A stretch of DNA of 34,250 bases from JAFAXD01 sp035472475 (GTDB taxonomy: Bacteria; Pseudomonadota; Alphaproteobacteria; Rhizobiales; Xanthobacteraceae). Made by a program: the position numbers and the translations under genes. Below, one piece after another: positions 17,213-24,966 of the stretch; positions within the stretch are counted from its first letter, which is position 1, and the number at the start of each line of letters is the position of its first letter. The notes below the pieces were generated by a model. That model worked only from the letters and a program-made list of their open reading frames with translations, did not search any database and was not told the DNA's origin. Location of the stretch: NCBI GenBank assembly GCA_035472475.1, contig DATIPA010000220.1:1-34250 (forward strand). The letters are read 5' to 3'.

Positions 17213-18559
17213 ATGCGGACAGGAGTGAACGGATCCGATGACCGACGCGGCGCCGCTGGCAAGCGCGCGCGCATGCCCGCATGCACCTCGATGTTGGCTT
17301 TTGCGGCGTTCACGCTCGCATCCGGCTATCACCAGGCCTCGGCGCAAACCTGGGACAAGATGAAGGAAGACCTCGCGTCGCGCGGGATCATGCCGTCGGT
17401 GGTGTACGACGGCAACCTGCTGACCGATGCCGCCGGAGGTCTCAAACGGGACTCGATATTTCAGGGCAACTTCTATGCGCAGTTGCGGATCGACAGCGAG
17501 AAGGCCTTCGGCTTTCCGGGCTTGAAGCTTTTTTTCAGCGAACTCGTCACGCACGGTCCGAACCCCGAAGACGGGCTCGTGGGAGATGTGCAGGGCGTGA
17601 ACAATCTGACGGCACGGCCGGGCTTTCGCACCTACGAAAACTGGGTGCAATACAACTTTCTCGATGACCGTTGGTCGGTGTTGGTCGGGCAATACGACCT
17701 CGCCACCGAGTTCTATCGATCGCGGACCGCCAACTTGTTTTTCAACACTGCGTTCGGGACCGGTACCGAGTTTGGATTGAGCGGTCTCGAAGGACCCTCG
17801 ATCTACCCCTACACGTCGCTGGGCGGGCGCATCGCTTACAAGCCGCTGAACAATGTCGTGTTTCGAACTGCGATCCTCGACGGCGTGCCGCTCTATCGTC
17901 CAAACGACAAGATCTCCCCGTTTCGCGGCAACGACGGGCTGCTGGTCGTGTCGGAAGCGGCATGGACCAGAAATGACACGCCCGACCACGCTGACGAACA
18001 TCCATCGCACCCGCATTTCCGCATCGGCCGCTTTTCCGGCCTGCCGCCTTATGACGACAAGGTCGCGCTCGGCGGCTGGCATTACACCGCCAAGTTCGAC
18101 GCGCTCGCCGAAGTCGATCAGGATGGCAATCCGCTGCAGAAGCGTGACAGCACCGGGGCGTACGCGCTGGTCGATAAGGTGCTGTGGGAGACGCACGGCG
18201 ATCCGAAGAAGCAGGTGGCGGCCTTTCTGCAAGTCGGCGTGGCTGGGCAACAAGTCGATCGCTTCGGGTCCTATTACGGCACCGGCCTCGCGGCGGCGGG
18301 ACTCATTCCCGGACGCCCGAAGGACGAAATCGGCATTGCGGTTGCGATCGGCCGCAATGGTTACAGCTATATGCAGTCGCAGCTGCAGCAAGGAATTCCG
18401 GTCAACCGGGCCGAGACCGCCATTGAGGCCACCTACCTCGCCCAGATCAACGACTGGTTGGCGATCCAGCCAGATATTCAATACGTGGTTCGCCCCAATA
18501 CCGACCCGACCGTCAAGGATGCGCTCGTGCTTCAGCTGCGGATGGAACTAGCCTTTTGA
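17213..18559 (+). CDS. OprB-family carbohydrate-selective porin
   Basis: An outer-membrane porin of about 448 residues from the ATG at 17213, chosen because AGGGGG precedes it by 9 bases; the ATG at 17273 is the main alternative and gives a more compact signal peptide. The signal region ends near HQASAQ, and the mature protein begins TWDKMKEDLASRGI as in OprB-type porins. Typical stretches are GNFYAQLRIDSEKAFGFPGL, NWVQYNFLDDRWSVLVGQYD, FFNTAFGTG, and a C-terminal strand ending in Phe (LRMELAF), the usual outer-membrane assembly signal. OprB porins let sugars and other small polar solutes pass. It is followed 87 bases later by poxB and is divergent from coxS. Confidence 0.85.
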   Translation: MRTGVNGSDDRRGAAGKRARMPACTSMLAFAAFTLASGYHQASAQTWDKMKEDLASRGIMPSVVYDGNLLTDAAGGLKRDSIFQGNFYAQLRIDSEKAFGFPGLKLFFSELVTHGPNPEDGLVGDVQGVNNLTARPGFRTYENWVQYNFLDDRWSVLVGQYDLATEFYRSRTANLFFNTAFGTGTEFGLSGLEGPSIYPYTSLGGRIAYKPLNNVVFRTAILDGVPLYRPNDKISPFRGNDGLLVVSEAAWTRNDTPDHADEHPSHPHFRIGRFSGLPPYDDKVALGGWHYTAKFDALAEVDQDGNPLQKRDSTGAYALVDKVLWETHGDPKKQVAAFLQVGVAGQQVDRFGSYYGTGLAAAGLIPGRPKDEIGIAVAIGRNGYSYMQSQLQQGIPVNRAETAIEATYLAQINDWLAIQPDIQYVVRPNTDPTVKDALVLQLRMELAF

Positions 18560-18646
18560 CCGCGCCGCTGAAAAAGCCGACGCTGCGGACTCCTGCCCTG
18601 TGGTTGCGCCACGCCGCCCGCTTCCAACGCTCTGCCGGAGAATCCG

Positions 18647-20362
18647 ATGTCCACGATCGCTGATCTTCTCGCAACGACCCTCGCTAACGCCGGCGTGACC
18701 CGCATCTGGGGCGTCACCGGCGACAGCCTGAACGGCTTGAGCGACAGCCTTCGCCGCCTCGGCAAAATCGCGTGGATGCACGTGCGTCATGAGGAAGTGG
18801 CGGCGTTCGCGGCCGGTGCCGAGGCTGCAACCACCGGGCGACTTGCGGTGTGTGCCGGCAGCTGCGGCCCGGGCAACTTGCACCTGATCAACGGTCTTTA
18901 TAACTGCCATCGCAATCACGAGCCGGTGCTGGCGATCGCCGCGCATATCCCATCCTCCGAGATCGGGCTCGAGTATTTTCAGGAGACGCACCCGCAAGAG
19001 CTCTTCAAGGAATGCAGCTATTACGTCGAATTGGTCTCGACCCCGGAGCAAATGCCGCGCGTGCTGGAGACCGCCATGCGCACAGCCATCCTCAAGCGCG
19101 GTGTGGCGGTCATCGTGCTGCCGGGGAACGTCGCGCTTGCGCAAGCGCCCGACGGCGCCGACGGCGCCTGGGCGGAGATCGCGGCCCCGCGGATGATCCC
19201 CACCGATCAGGAACTGGACCGCATGGCGGCCCTTCTTAACAGCGCCCAGGCGGTGACGCTCCTGTGCGGGAGCGGGTGCGCCTGCGCGCACAAGGACGTC
19301 GTTGCATTCGCCGACGCGCTGGCCGCCCCGGTCGTGCACGCGCTACGCGGAAAGGAGTTCATCGAATGGGATAACCCGTTCGACGTCGGTATGACGGGAT
19401 TGATCGGTTTCAGCTCGGGCTACGACGCGATGCTCTCGTGCGATGCGCTTGTCATGCTCGGCAGCGATTTCCCATATCGAAACTTCTATCCGACCAAAGC
19501 CAAGATCATTCAGGTCGATCAGCGCCCGGAAGCGCTCGGCCGCCGTGCGCCCCTCGAGCTTGGGCTGATCGGAGACGTTGCCGAAACGGTCCGAGGTCTC
19601 CTTCCGCGGATCAAACGAAAGTCCGATCGGCGATTTCTTGAAGCCGCCCGCAAGAACTACGCGGGTGCGCGCAAGGGTCTCGATGATCTTGCCACGCCGG
19701 ATCGCAAGCTCATTCATCCGCAATATCTGACCAAATTGGTCAGCGAGATCGCATCCGATGATGCGATCTTCACCTCCGACGTCGGAACGCCGACGGTCTG
19801 GGCAGCCCGGTACCTCACGATGAACGGCAAGCGCCGGCTGATCGGATCGTACAACCACGGCTCCATGGCGAACGCCATGCCGATGGCGCTGGGCGCACAG
19901 GCGGCATTCCCGGACCGACAAGTGGTGTCGCTCTCGGGCGACGGCGGCTTCACCATGCTAATGGGCGATCTGATCTCGCTCGTGCAGCTGCGATTGCCGG
20001 TCAAGGTGATCGTCTACAACAACAGTTCGCTCGCCTTCGTTGCCATGGAGATGAAAGCCGCCGGCTATCTCGACACCGGCACCAATTTGGAGAACCCCAA
20101 CTTCGCCGAAATGGCAAACGCAATGGGGCTGCTCGGTATCCGGGTTGAGGCTTCGGCCGAAGTCGAACCGGCCTTGCGGCGTGCCTTCGCCCACAACGGG
20201 CCGGTGTTGGTCGACACGGTGACGGCCAAGCAGGAACTCGCCATGCCGCCCAAGATCGCGCTCGAACAAGCCAAAGGCTTCAGCCTGTTCCTGCTCAAGG
20301 CGATCATGAACGGGCGCGGCGACGAAATCCTCGAGCTGGTTGCGACCAACCTGCGCCGCTAA
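18647..20362 (+). CDS. poxB: Pyruvate dehydrogenase (quinone) / pyruvate oxidase
   Basis: A thiamine-diphosphate- and FAD-dependent enzyme that oxidises pyruvate to acetate and CO2, giving electrons to the quinone pool at the membrane. At 571 residues it matches E. coli PoxB (572). The N-terminal Pyr domain has GVTGDSLNGL and the cofactor Glu in RHEEVAAFAAGAEA (about 46-59). A central FAD-type domain follows, then the C-terminal PP domain with the thiamine-binding motif starting GDGGFTMLMGD (about 431) and ending VYNN. The C-terminus GRGDEILELVATNLRR closely follows the E. coli membrane-binding tail. Upstream is an OprB porin on the same strand; downstream coxG is convergent, 11 bases away. 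Confidence 0.93.
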   Translation: MSTIADLLATTLANAGVTRIWGVTGDSLNGLSDSLRRLGKIAWMHVRHEEVAAFAAGAEAATTGRLAVCAGSCGPGNLHLINGLYNCHRNHEPVLAIAAHIPSSEIGLEYFQETHPQELFKECSYYVELVSTPEQMPRVLETAMRTAILKRGVAVIVLPGNVALAQAPDGADGAWAEIAAPRMIPTDQELDRMAALLNSAQAVTLLCGSGCACAHKDVVAFADALAAPVVHALRGKEFIEWDNPFDVGMTGLIGFSSGYDAMLSCDALVMLGSDFPYRNFYPTKAKIIQVDQRPEALGRRAPLELGLIGDVAETVRGLLPRIKRKSDRRFLEAARKNYAGARKGLDDLATPDRKLIHPQYLTKLVSEIASDDAIFTSDVGTPTVWAARYLTMNGKRRLIGSYNHGSMANAMPMALGAQAAFPDRQVVSLSGDGGFTMLMGDLISLVQLRLPVKVIVYNNSSLAFVAMEMKAAGYLDTGTNLENPNFAEMANAMGLLGIRVEASAEVEPALRRAFAHNGPVLVDTVTAKQELAMPPKIALEQAKGFSLFLLKAIMNGRGDEILELVATNLRR

Positions 20363-20366
20363 GCCT

Positions 20367-20383
20367 GCCGGCATCAGGCCGGC
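20367..20383. terminator. Possible bidirectional hairpin terminator
   Basis: GCCGGC at 20367-20372 and again at 20378-20383 can pair around a 5-base loop across the convergent stops of poxB and coxG. No T-tract follows, so intrinsic termination is uncertain. Confidence 0.25.
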
Positions 20384-20826
20384 GCAGCGACTGTCTGGGC
20401 GAATTTCGCAAAGAATTCGTCGGCCATTTTCTTGGCCGCGCCGGCGATCAGGCGTTGCCCGAGTTGTGCGAGTTTGCCGCCGATCTGGGCCTCCACGTTG
20501 TAGGTCAGCAGCGTGCCGCCGTCCTTGTCAGTGAGCGCAACACTGGCGCCTCCCTTGGCAAATCCGGCAACGCCGCCCTCTCCTTCACCCGAGATCTTGT
20601 ACCCGTTGGGCGGGTCGAGATCTGACAGCGTCACCTTGCCTTTCCAGCGCGCCTTCACCGGGCCGACCCGCATGGTGGAGACCGCCTGAAACTCGTGGTC
20701 GGACAGCTTATCCAGCTGCTCGCAGCCGGGGATACAGGCTTTCAGCACTTCCGGATCGTTAAGCTTCTTGTATACCTCTGCGCGCGGCGCATTCAATTGA
20801 ACCTCGCCGGACATCGTCATCGCCAT
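20374..20826 (-). CDS. coxG: CoxG family SRPBCC protein
   Basis: A 150-residue START/SRPBCC-fold protein of the CoxG (carbon monoxide dehydrogenase subunit G) family. In Oligotropha CoxG is needed to hold the enzyme at the inner membrane. Features are VYKKLNDPEVLKACIPGCEQ (about 18-37), the beta-sheet stretch VGPVKARWKGKVTLSDLDPP, a Gly-rich GEGEGGVAGFAKGGASV, and a C-terminal helix with GQRLIAGAAKKMADEFFAKF. I start it at the ATG 20826 because GGAG lies 8 bases upstream; an in-frame GTG at 20835 and an ATG at 20820 also exist. It lies about 3.5 kb from the coxSLM locus on the same strand, with the porin and poxB on the opposite strand between them. It probably serves that enzyme, by inference from family. 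Confidence 0.88.
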   Translation of the reverse strand: MAMTMSGEVQLNAPRAEVYKKLNDPEVLKACIPGCEQLDKLSDHEFQAVSTMRVGPVKARWKGKVTLSDLDPPNGYKISGEGEGGVAGFAKGGASVALTDKDGGTLLTYNVEAQIGGKLAQLGQRLIAGAAKKMADEFFAKFAQTVAAPA

Positions 20827-20850
20827 CGCATGCACTCCATAAGCCTAAGC

Positions 20851-20926
20851 CTAGTGCCCCGTTTCCGAAGTTCGTGCTACATCGCAGCACTCTTTTACAC
20901 GAACTTCGGAAACAAAGGGGCACTAG
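20851..20926. repeat. Inverted repeat 1 (REP-like hairpin)
   Basis: Left arm 20851-20876 starts CTAGTGCCCC and ends GAAGTTCGTG; right arm 20898-20926 is its reverse complement with three extra bases (TTT read on the arm's complement). The arms share 26 identical positions around a 21-base loop. A long stem with one small bulge is typical of REP elements. It sits just upstream of coxG in a gap with no gene. Confidence 0.85.
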
Positions 20927-20940
20927 CGAACATACAATCT

Positions 20941-21014
20941 GGTGCCGCTTTTCGATTTGAAGTTCCTGGACGAGTTTGCCGCAATCGTTGAAGGAACTTC
21001 AAATCGGCGGCACC
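20941..21014. repeat. Inverted repeat 2 (REP-like hairpin, mirror orientation)
   Basis: Left arm 20941-20966 (GGTGCCGCTTTT...GAAGTTCC) pairs with right arm 20993-21014 at 22 positions around a 26-base loop; the left arm has four extra T bases. It shares with repeat 1 the blocks GTGCCnCTTT and GAAGTTC. Its bulged arm faces the bulged arm of repeat 1 across 14 bases, so the pair is mirror-symmetric. Confidence 0.85.
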
Positions 21015-21131
21015 ACTATCCTATCAGCCTCGCGCGGCGCCACATAGGTCAGCTGCGGGCTGGCATGCTAACGTTGCCTTGCGGCGTCCTCTGCACAACG
21101 CCAAGCACCGTGATCCTTGGAGGAACTGCTT

Positions 21132-21911
21132 ATGCCGGTGATAGACGCGAACGGATGCCCGATCAACGTCGTGGTCGAAGGTCCGGAACGCGCGCCCGTC
21201 CTCATGCTGTGCAACTCGCTGGGCACCGATCACCGGATGTGGGACCCGCAGGTGAAGCCGTTTACGCAGCGCTTCCGCCTGGTGCGTTATGACCGTCGCG
21301 GACACGGCCGCTCGGGCGTCACCAAGGGCCCTTACAGCATGGCGCAGCTCGCGCGCGATGCGCTTGCGGTCATGGATGGTCTCGGCATTCGCCGGACAAA
21401 TTGGTGCGGGCTCTCGATGGGCAGCATGGTCGGGCAATGGCTCGGCGCCAATGCGCCCGAGCGCCTCGAGCGGCTCGTGCTCTCGAGTAGCTCTTGCTAC
21501 TACGTCAACAAGGATTCCTGGAATGACCGCATCGACGCCGTGCGCAAGGTCGGCATGGGTTCGATCGGCCCGTTCGTGATGGAGCGTTGGTTTAGCAAGC
21601 CGTTCCGCGAGCGCGAGCCCGCGATCATCGCCAAGATGACCGCCGCGTTGGCGGCGACCTCGCTCGACGGCTACGTGGCTTGTTGCGAAGCGGTGCGCGA
21701 CATGGACCACCGCGAGCTGTTGCACAAAATCAAGGCGCCGACGCTACTGATCGCCGGCCGTCATGACCCGGCGACGACAGTGGAGAATGCTGAGTTCATC
21801 CGTGACCGCGTTTCAGGAGCCAAGCTGGTCGTGCTTGAGGCCGCGCACATATCCAACGTCGAGCAGGCGGAGAATTATACCACCGCCGTTCTCGACTTCC
21901 TCAAGGCTTGA
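21132..21911 (+). CDS. pcaD: 3-oxoadipate enol-lactonase
   Basis: Alpha/beta hydrolase of 259 residues expected to open 3-oxoadipate enol-lactone in the beta-ketoadipate pathway for aromatic breakdown. The start is the ATG at 21132, preceded by GGAGGA at an 8-base spacing. The frame upstream to 21117 covers only the ribosome binding site. Seen in order: LMLCNSLGTDHRMWDPQ with the oxyanion region, LVRYDRRGHGRSGV, the nucleophile elbow GLSMGSMVGQWLG (GxSxG), an acid residue in LLIAGRHDPATT, and the catalytic His in LEAAHISNVEQ. NSLGTDHRMWD and CGLSMGGM-like elbows are hallmarks of PcaD. No other pca genes lie nearby. The gene converges with an AraC-type regulator, 7 bases away. Confidence 0.85.
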   Translation: MPVIDANGCPINVVVEGPERAPVLMLCNSLGTDHRMWDPQVKPFTQRFRLVRYDRRGHGRSGVTKGPYSMAQLARDALAVMDGLGIRRTNWCGLSMGSMVGQWLGANAPERLERLVLSSSSCYYVNKDSWNDRIDAVRKVGMGSIGPFVMERWFSKPFREREPAIIAKMTAALAATSLDGYVACCEAVRDMDHRELLHKIKAPTLLIAGRHDPATTVENAEFIRDRVSGAKLVVLEAAHISNVEQAENYTTAVLDFLKA

Positions 21912-21918
21912 CGATGTC

Positions 21919-22809
21919 TCACCCGCCGCGGCGCGCCCGAAATTCCTGCGGGGTCGTACCGGTCTGCTTACGGAAGAAACGCGTGAAGTGCGAGGGGTCC
22001 GAGAACGCGAGGTCATAGGCGATCTCGTGGATGGGCGCGCCGGTGAAAACCAGCTGGCGTTTGGCTTCGGTCAATACCCGCTGGCGGATGAGATGCCCCG
22101 CGGTGACGCCCGTCGCTCGCTTCACGTGATCGTTGAGCCGGTCCGGCGTCATTGCGAGTTTGTCGGCGTAGAAGCTGAGCAAGCGTTCTTTGCGAAAGTG
22201 CTCCTCCACGAGCTCACGCAGCGTCTCGACGGAGGGGTCGGCCGGCGTCAGCGTCACTGTTCCGGAGCGCGCGCGGCTGGCGGCAAGCCGCACCACTTCG
22301 ATGGCGATCAGGGCCAGATAGCCGCGCATGGCGTAACGATGCCCTTCGCGCGCCAGGAATCGCTCCTCGTGCAATTCACCGCACAGCCTGTCGAGTCGCC
22401 CTACTTCGGGTTCGCCAAGCGGCACGACCGGCTGCTCGGCTAGGCTGCGCAATCGCGCCAGGGCCTCGCCGGAATGATCGCCGAGCGCGTGGGTGACGTC
22501 CTCAGTGAAGCTCACCACCCAGCCTTCGGTCACGGACGGGTGGAACCGGTAGCCGTGCGCAACGGTCGCGGGGGTCAACAGCGCGCACGGTGCCTCGAAC
22601 GGCAACGTCGCGGCTTCGTAGGTCATCTCGCCGCCGCCCTGGGTGATGATCAGAATCTGGAACAGGTTGGCGTGGCGATGCGCCCGAATAGTCCAATCAT
22701 GGATTGAAGAGCGCGACGAGATGGTCTCGATGTGAATGAAATCGAACGCGTCGGCGTCGGGTGGATCGCCGTACAAATGAAACAGCGGCAAGGCCTGCAC
22801 GGAAGGCAT
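21919..22809 (-). CDS. AraC/XylS-family transcriptional regulator (PobR-like)
   Basis: A 296-residue regulator. The N-terminal half (about 1-160) is a cupin-type sensor with HDWTIRAHRHANLFQILIIT and the FEAPCALLTPATVAHGYRFH stretch. The C-terminal AraC DNA-binding domain (about 195-293) holds both helix-turn-helix units, ending with the family signature HEIAYDLAFSDPSHFTRFFR followed by TGTTPQEFRA. The sensor resembles PobR-type activators that answer to 4-hydroxybenzoate, and the neighbouring gene is pcaD of the same pathway, so control of aromatic breakdown is likely. This specificity is inference; other AraC members share the layout. A 7-base dyad lies about 50 bases upstream of its start. 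Confidence 0.85.
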   Translation of the reverse strand: MPSVQALPLFHLYGDPPDADAFDFIHIETISSRSSIHDWTIRAHRHANLFQILIITQGGGEMTYEAATLPFEAPCALLTPATVAHGYRFHPSVTEGWVVSFTEDVTHALGDHSGEALARLRSLAEQPVVPLGEPEVGRLDRLCGELHEERFLAREGHRYAMRGYLALIAIEVVRLAASRARSGTVTLTPADPSVETLRELVEEHFRKERLLSFYADKLAMTPDRLNDHVKRATGVTAGHLIRQRVLTEAKRQLVFTGAPIHEIAYDLAFSDPSHFTRFFRKQTGTTPQEFRARRGG

Positions 22810-22856
22810 GCCAAATCATACCGCAAGCCGGCCGGAAAAGCTTGTGGACGGCCGCA

Positions 22857-22883
22857 CTTGTGAACCGTTTCAAGGCTCACAAG
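22857..22883. promoter_or_regulatory. Dyad between rpoZ and the AraC regulator
   Basis: CTTGTGA at 22857-22863 and TCACAAG at 22877-22883 form a 7-base inverted repeat with a 13-base spacer in the 98-base gap downstream of rpoZ and upstream of the AraC gene. It could be an operator for the regulator or part of the rpoZ terminator. No T-tract is present on the minus strand. Confidence 0.3.
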
Positions 22884-22907
22884 CGCGCGCTGCGGCGCTC
22901 GTCGAGG

Positions 22908-23315
22908 CTATTCCTCGTCGTCGTCCGGCTCGACCGGTTCCGGCCGCTCCTCGGGCGGGGCCAAGCCTTCCAGGCCCTTGAGGAGTTCCTCCTCGGTCAT
23001 CCGATCGGTCACCACCTCGGTGTCGTCGGCATCGGCGCGCTCACCGGTCGCGCCGATCAGCGGTACCTCGGGCTCGGGCTCATCCACCTCGACGTACTTC
23101 TGGAGGGAATGAAGGAGTTCCTCCTTCAGGTCGCCGGGCGAAATCGTCTCGTCGGCGATCTCGCGCAACGCGACGACGGGGTTCTTGTCGTTATCGCGCT
23201 CGAGCGTGATCGGGGACCCGGACGAAATCATGCGGGCGCGATGCGCCGCCAACAACACCAGGTCGAAACGGTTCTCAACCTTGTCGATGCAATCCTCAAC
23301 GGTGACACGGGCCAT
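22908..23315 (-). CDS. rpoZ: DNA-directed RNA polymerase omega subunit
   Basis: Small RNA polymerase subunit that helps fold and assemble beta-prime and, in many bacteria, forms part of the ppGpp site. The 135 residues begin MARVTVEDCIDKVENRFDLV, the classic omega start, and continue ARMISSGSPITLERDNDKNP and VVALREIADETI (the conserved core, about 1-60). The rest is an acidic tail (about 75-135) ending PDDDEE, longer than in E. coli (91 residues total) and common in alphaproteobacteria. Transcribed away from the NYN gene. In this group it usually sits beside the (p)ppGpp synthetase gene, but no such gene is present here; an AraC regulator and pcaD follow instead. Confidence 0.95.
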   Translation of the reverse strand: MARVTVEDCIDKVENRFDLVLLAAHRARMISSGSPITLERDNDKNPVVALREIADETISPGDLKEELLHSLQKYVEVDEPEPEVPLIGATGERADADDTEVVTDRMTEEELLKGLEGLAPPEERPEPVEPDDDEE

Positions 23316-23624
23316 CGGCTCGTCACTCCATAATGGTAGAATGTTGTGATTGCGGCTTAGCTACGCCCTGGGTTGCAAAAACGCAAGGCGGATTTTCGCA
23401 ATCCATTATTAACTTGGCGGCGATGCCAAGCTCTGTTAGGCAACGCGCGGGGTCCGCAGTCATCGATTATACGGGTGCTGCGACGACCGGTCGCAGTAAT
23501 TTTGAGACCCGCTGCTTTCCCTTGGTCGGCCCCCTATCGATAGCTAGTTGCCATTGCAACGCCGGAATTGTCGGCGAACCAACACCGATCCGGTTTCAAT
23601 GAACGAGAACTAAAAAGGAGAATC
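23316..23624. other. Divergent intergenic region rpoZ / NYN gene with hairpins
   Basis: About 309 bases without a recognised gene. It contains a 6-bp hairpin CTTGGC/GCCAAG (23413-23430), a 7-bp hairpin CTGCGAC/GTCGCAG (23478-23496) followed by TAATTTT, and the 10-base palindrome CTATCGATAG (23534-23543). AAGGAG at 23615-23620 is the ribosome binding site of the NYN gene. The second hairpin plus T-rich tail resembles a plus-strand intrinsic terminator, so a short RNA upstream of it is possible but unproven. Confidence 0.45.
23478..23503 (+). terminator. Possible intrinsic terminator in the rpoZ-NYN gap
   Basis: A stem CTGCGAC / GTCGCAG with a 5-base loop is followed at once by TAATTTT. The T-run is short and broken, so the call is tentative. 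No gene is known directly upstream on this strand. Confidence 0.3.
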
Positions 23625-24293
23625 ATGACCGTCCCCGGAGAAAAGATCGCTCTATTCATTGATGGCGCCAACCTTTATGCCACCGCGAAGTCGTTGGGTT
23701 TTGACATCGATTACAAGCGACTGCTGCGCGAGTTTCAGTCCCGTGGCTACCTTCTGCGCGCCTTCTACTACACGGCGGTAATCGAAGATCAGGAATACTC
23801 CTCGATCCGTCCACTGATCGACTGGCTCGATTACAACGGCTACACGGTGGTCACCAAGGCGACCAAGGAGTTCGTGGACCAGACCGGCCGCCGCAAAGTG
23901 AAAGGCAACATGGATATCGAACTTGCGGTCGATGCAATGGAGCTCGCCGGCACGATTGATCATATGGTGCTGTTTTCCGGCGACGGGGATTTCCGCTCGC
24001 TGGTCGAGGCCGTGCAACGTCGCGGCGTGCGCGTCACGGTCGTCTCCACCGTATCCACGCAGCCGCCCATGGTGGCCGACGAGCTGCGCCGCCAAGCCGA
24101 CATCTTTCTCGACATTGTCGAATTGCAGAACAAGATCGGACGTGATCCGGGCGAGCGAACCGAGCGGCCGCCGCGTGAACCGCGCGAAGGTCGCGAGCCG
24201 CGCGAGCGCCACACACCGCAGTTCCTGCAACGCGGACCTGCGCCAAGTCGCGCTTCAGTTGGAACCGCCGACGACGATTTCGACGAGGATTGA
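23625..24293 (+). CDS. NYN domain protein (LabA/DUF88 family)
   Basis: A 222-residue PIN-like nuclease-fold protein. The start is the ATG at 23625 with AAGGAG 4 bases before it; the frame is open further upstream but without a ribosome binding site. The acidic metal-binding residues expected of NYN/PIN domains are visible: IALFIDGANLYATA (Asp near residue 11), GNMDIELAVDAMELA (Asp near 91) and MVLFSGDGDFRSLVEAV (two Asp near 117-119). The C-terminal third is a low-complexity Arg/Glu/Pro tail (repeats of RE and PRE) ending in an acidic DDDFDED, which could bind RNA or protein. Family members are thought to be RNases, but the role of this one is not known. The uracil-DNA glycosylase gene follows after 15 bases. 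Confidence 0.88.
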   Translation: MTVPGEKIALFIDGANLYATAKSLGFDIDYKRLLREFQSRGYLLRAFYYTAVIEDQEYSSIRPLIDWLDYNGYTVVTKATKEFVDQTGRRKVKGNMDIELAVDAMELAGTIDHMVLFSGDGDFRSLVEAVQRRGVRVTVVSTVSTQPPMVADELRRQADIFLDIVELQNKIGRDPGERTERPPREPREGREPRERHTPQFLQRGPAPSRASVGTADDDFDED

Positions 24294-24308
24294 TCGCGGC
24301 GCGCGACG

Positions 24309-24959
24309 ATGTCAGCGCCCGAGCCGTCGCACGACTGTCCGCGCTGCCCGCGCCTTGTCGCATTCCGACAAAACTGGCGGGCCAAAGAGCCGAGCTGGTT
24401 CAACGCGCCGGTCAGTTCTTTCGGGCCGCGCGACGCGCGGCTGCTGATCGTCGGCCTCGCACCGGGGTTGCAGGGTGCGAACCGCACCGGGCGGCCGTTC
24501 ACCGGCGATTACGCCGGTATCCTGCTCTATAAGACGCTCGAACGGTTCGGCTTCGCACGTGGCGAGTATCAGGCCCGCCCAGATGACGGGCTGACCTTGG
24601 TCGACGCGCGCATCAGCAACGCCGTGCGCTGCGTCCCGCCCGAGAACAAGCCCACTCCGCAGGAAATCTCCACCTGCCGCGATTACCTGGCGGCCACCCT
24701 GATGGACATGCCGCGGCTGGCGATGATCGTGTCACTCGGCCGCATCGCTCACGACAGCGTCGTGCGCGCGCTCGGCGCGCGTCCGGCGGCGATCCCATTC
24801 GGCCACGGCGCGTCGCATCGGGTCGGCAACCTGCAACTGCTCGCCAGCTATCACTGCTCGCGCTACAACACGAACACTGGGGTGCTGACGCCGGCGATGT
24901 TCGAAGCCGTGTTCAGAGCGGCGCGGGAATATTTGGACGGCGTCGACAAGGCCGCGTAG
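24309..24959 (+). CDS. Family 5 uracil-DNA glycosylase (UdgB-like)
   Basis: A 216-residue DNA repair enzyme that removes uracil and probably other deaminated bases. The family 4/5 iron-sulfur cluster cysteines are seen as CPRC near residues 10-13 and as RCVPPENKPTPQEISTC (Cys-x14-Cys). Motif A is GLAPGLQGANRTGRPFTGD (about 55-73), the family 5 form, and motif B is ASYHCSRYNTNTGVLT (about 178-193). Family 5 usually has HPS at that point; here it is HCS, a change at a normally conserved Pro. It starts 15 bases after the NYN gene and is convergent with the peroxiredoxin gene, 7 bases away. Confidence 0.88.
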   Translation: MSAPEPSHDCPRCPRLVAFRQNWRAKEPSWFNAPVSSFGPRDARLLIVGLAPGLQGANRTGRPFTGDYAGILLYKTLERFGFARGEYQARPDDGLTLVDARISNAVRCVPPENKPTPQEISTCRDYLAATLMDMPRLAMIVSLGRIAHDSVVRALGARPAAIPFGHGASHRVGNLQLLASYHCSRYNTNTGVLTPAMFEAVFRAAREYLDGVDKAA

Positions 24960-24966
24960 CACAGCG

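Larger units (their letters stand above)
20827..21131. other. Intergenic region carrying the double hairpin
   Basis: About 305 bases between coxG (minus) and pcaD (plus). Apart from the two inverted repeats it holds the leader of coxG and, at 21119-21124, the GGAGGA ribosome binding site of pcaD. No small gene or convincing promoter was recognised. Confidence 0.5.

Noticed and set aside
23316..23624. tmRNA (ssrA) gene near smpB
   Set aside because: No tag-peptide frame or tRNA-like ends could be found in this gap or elsewhere in the window.
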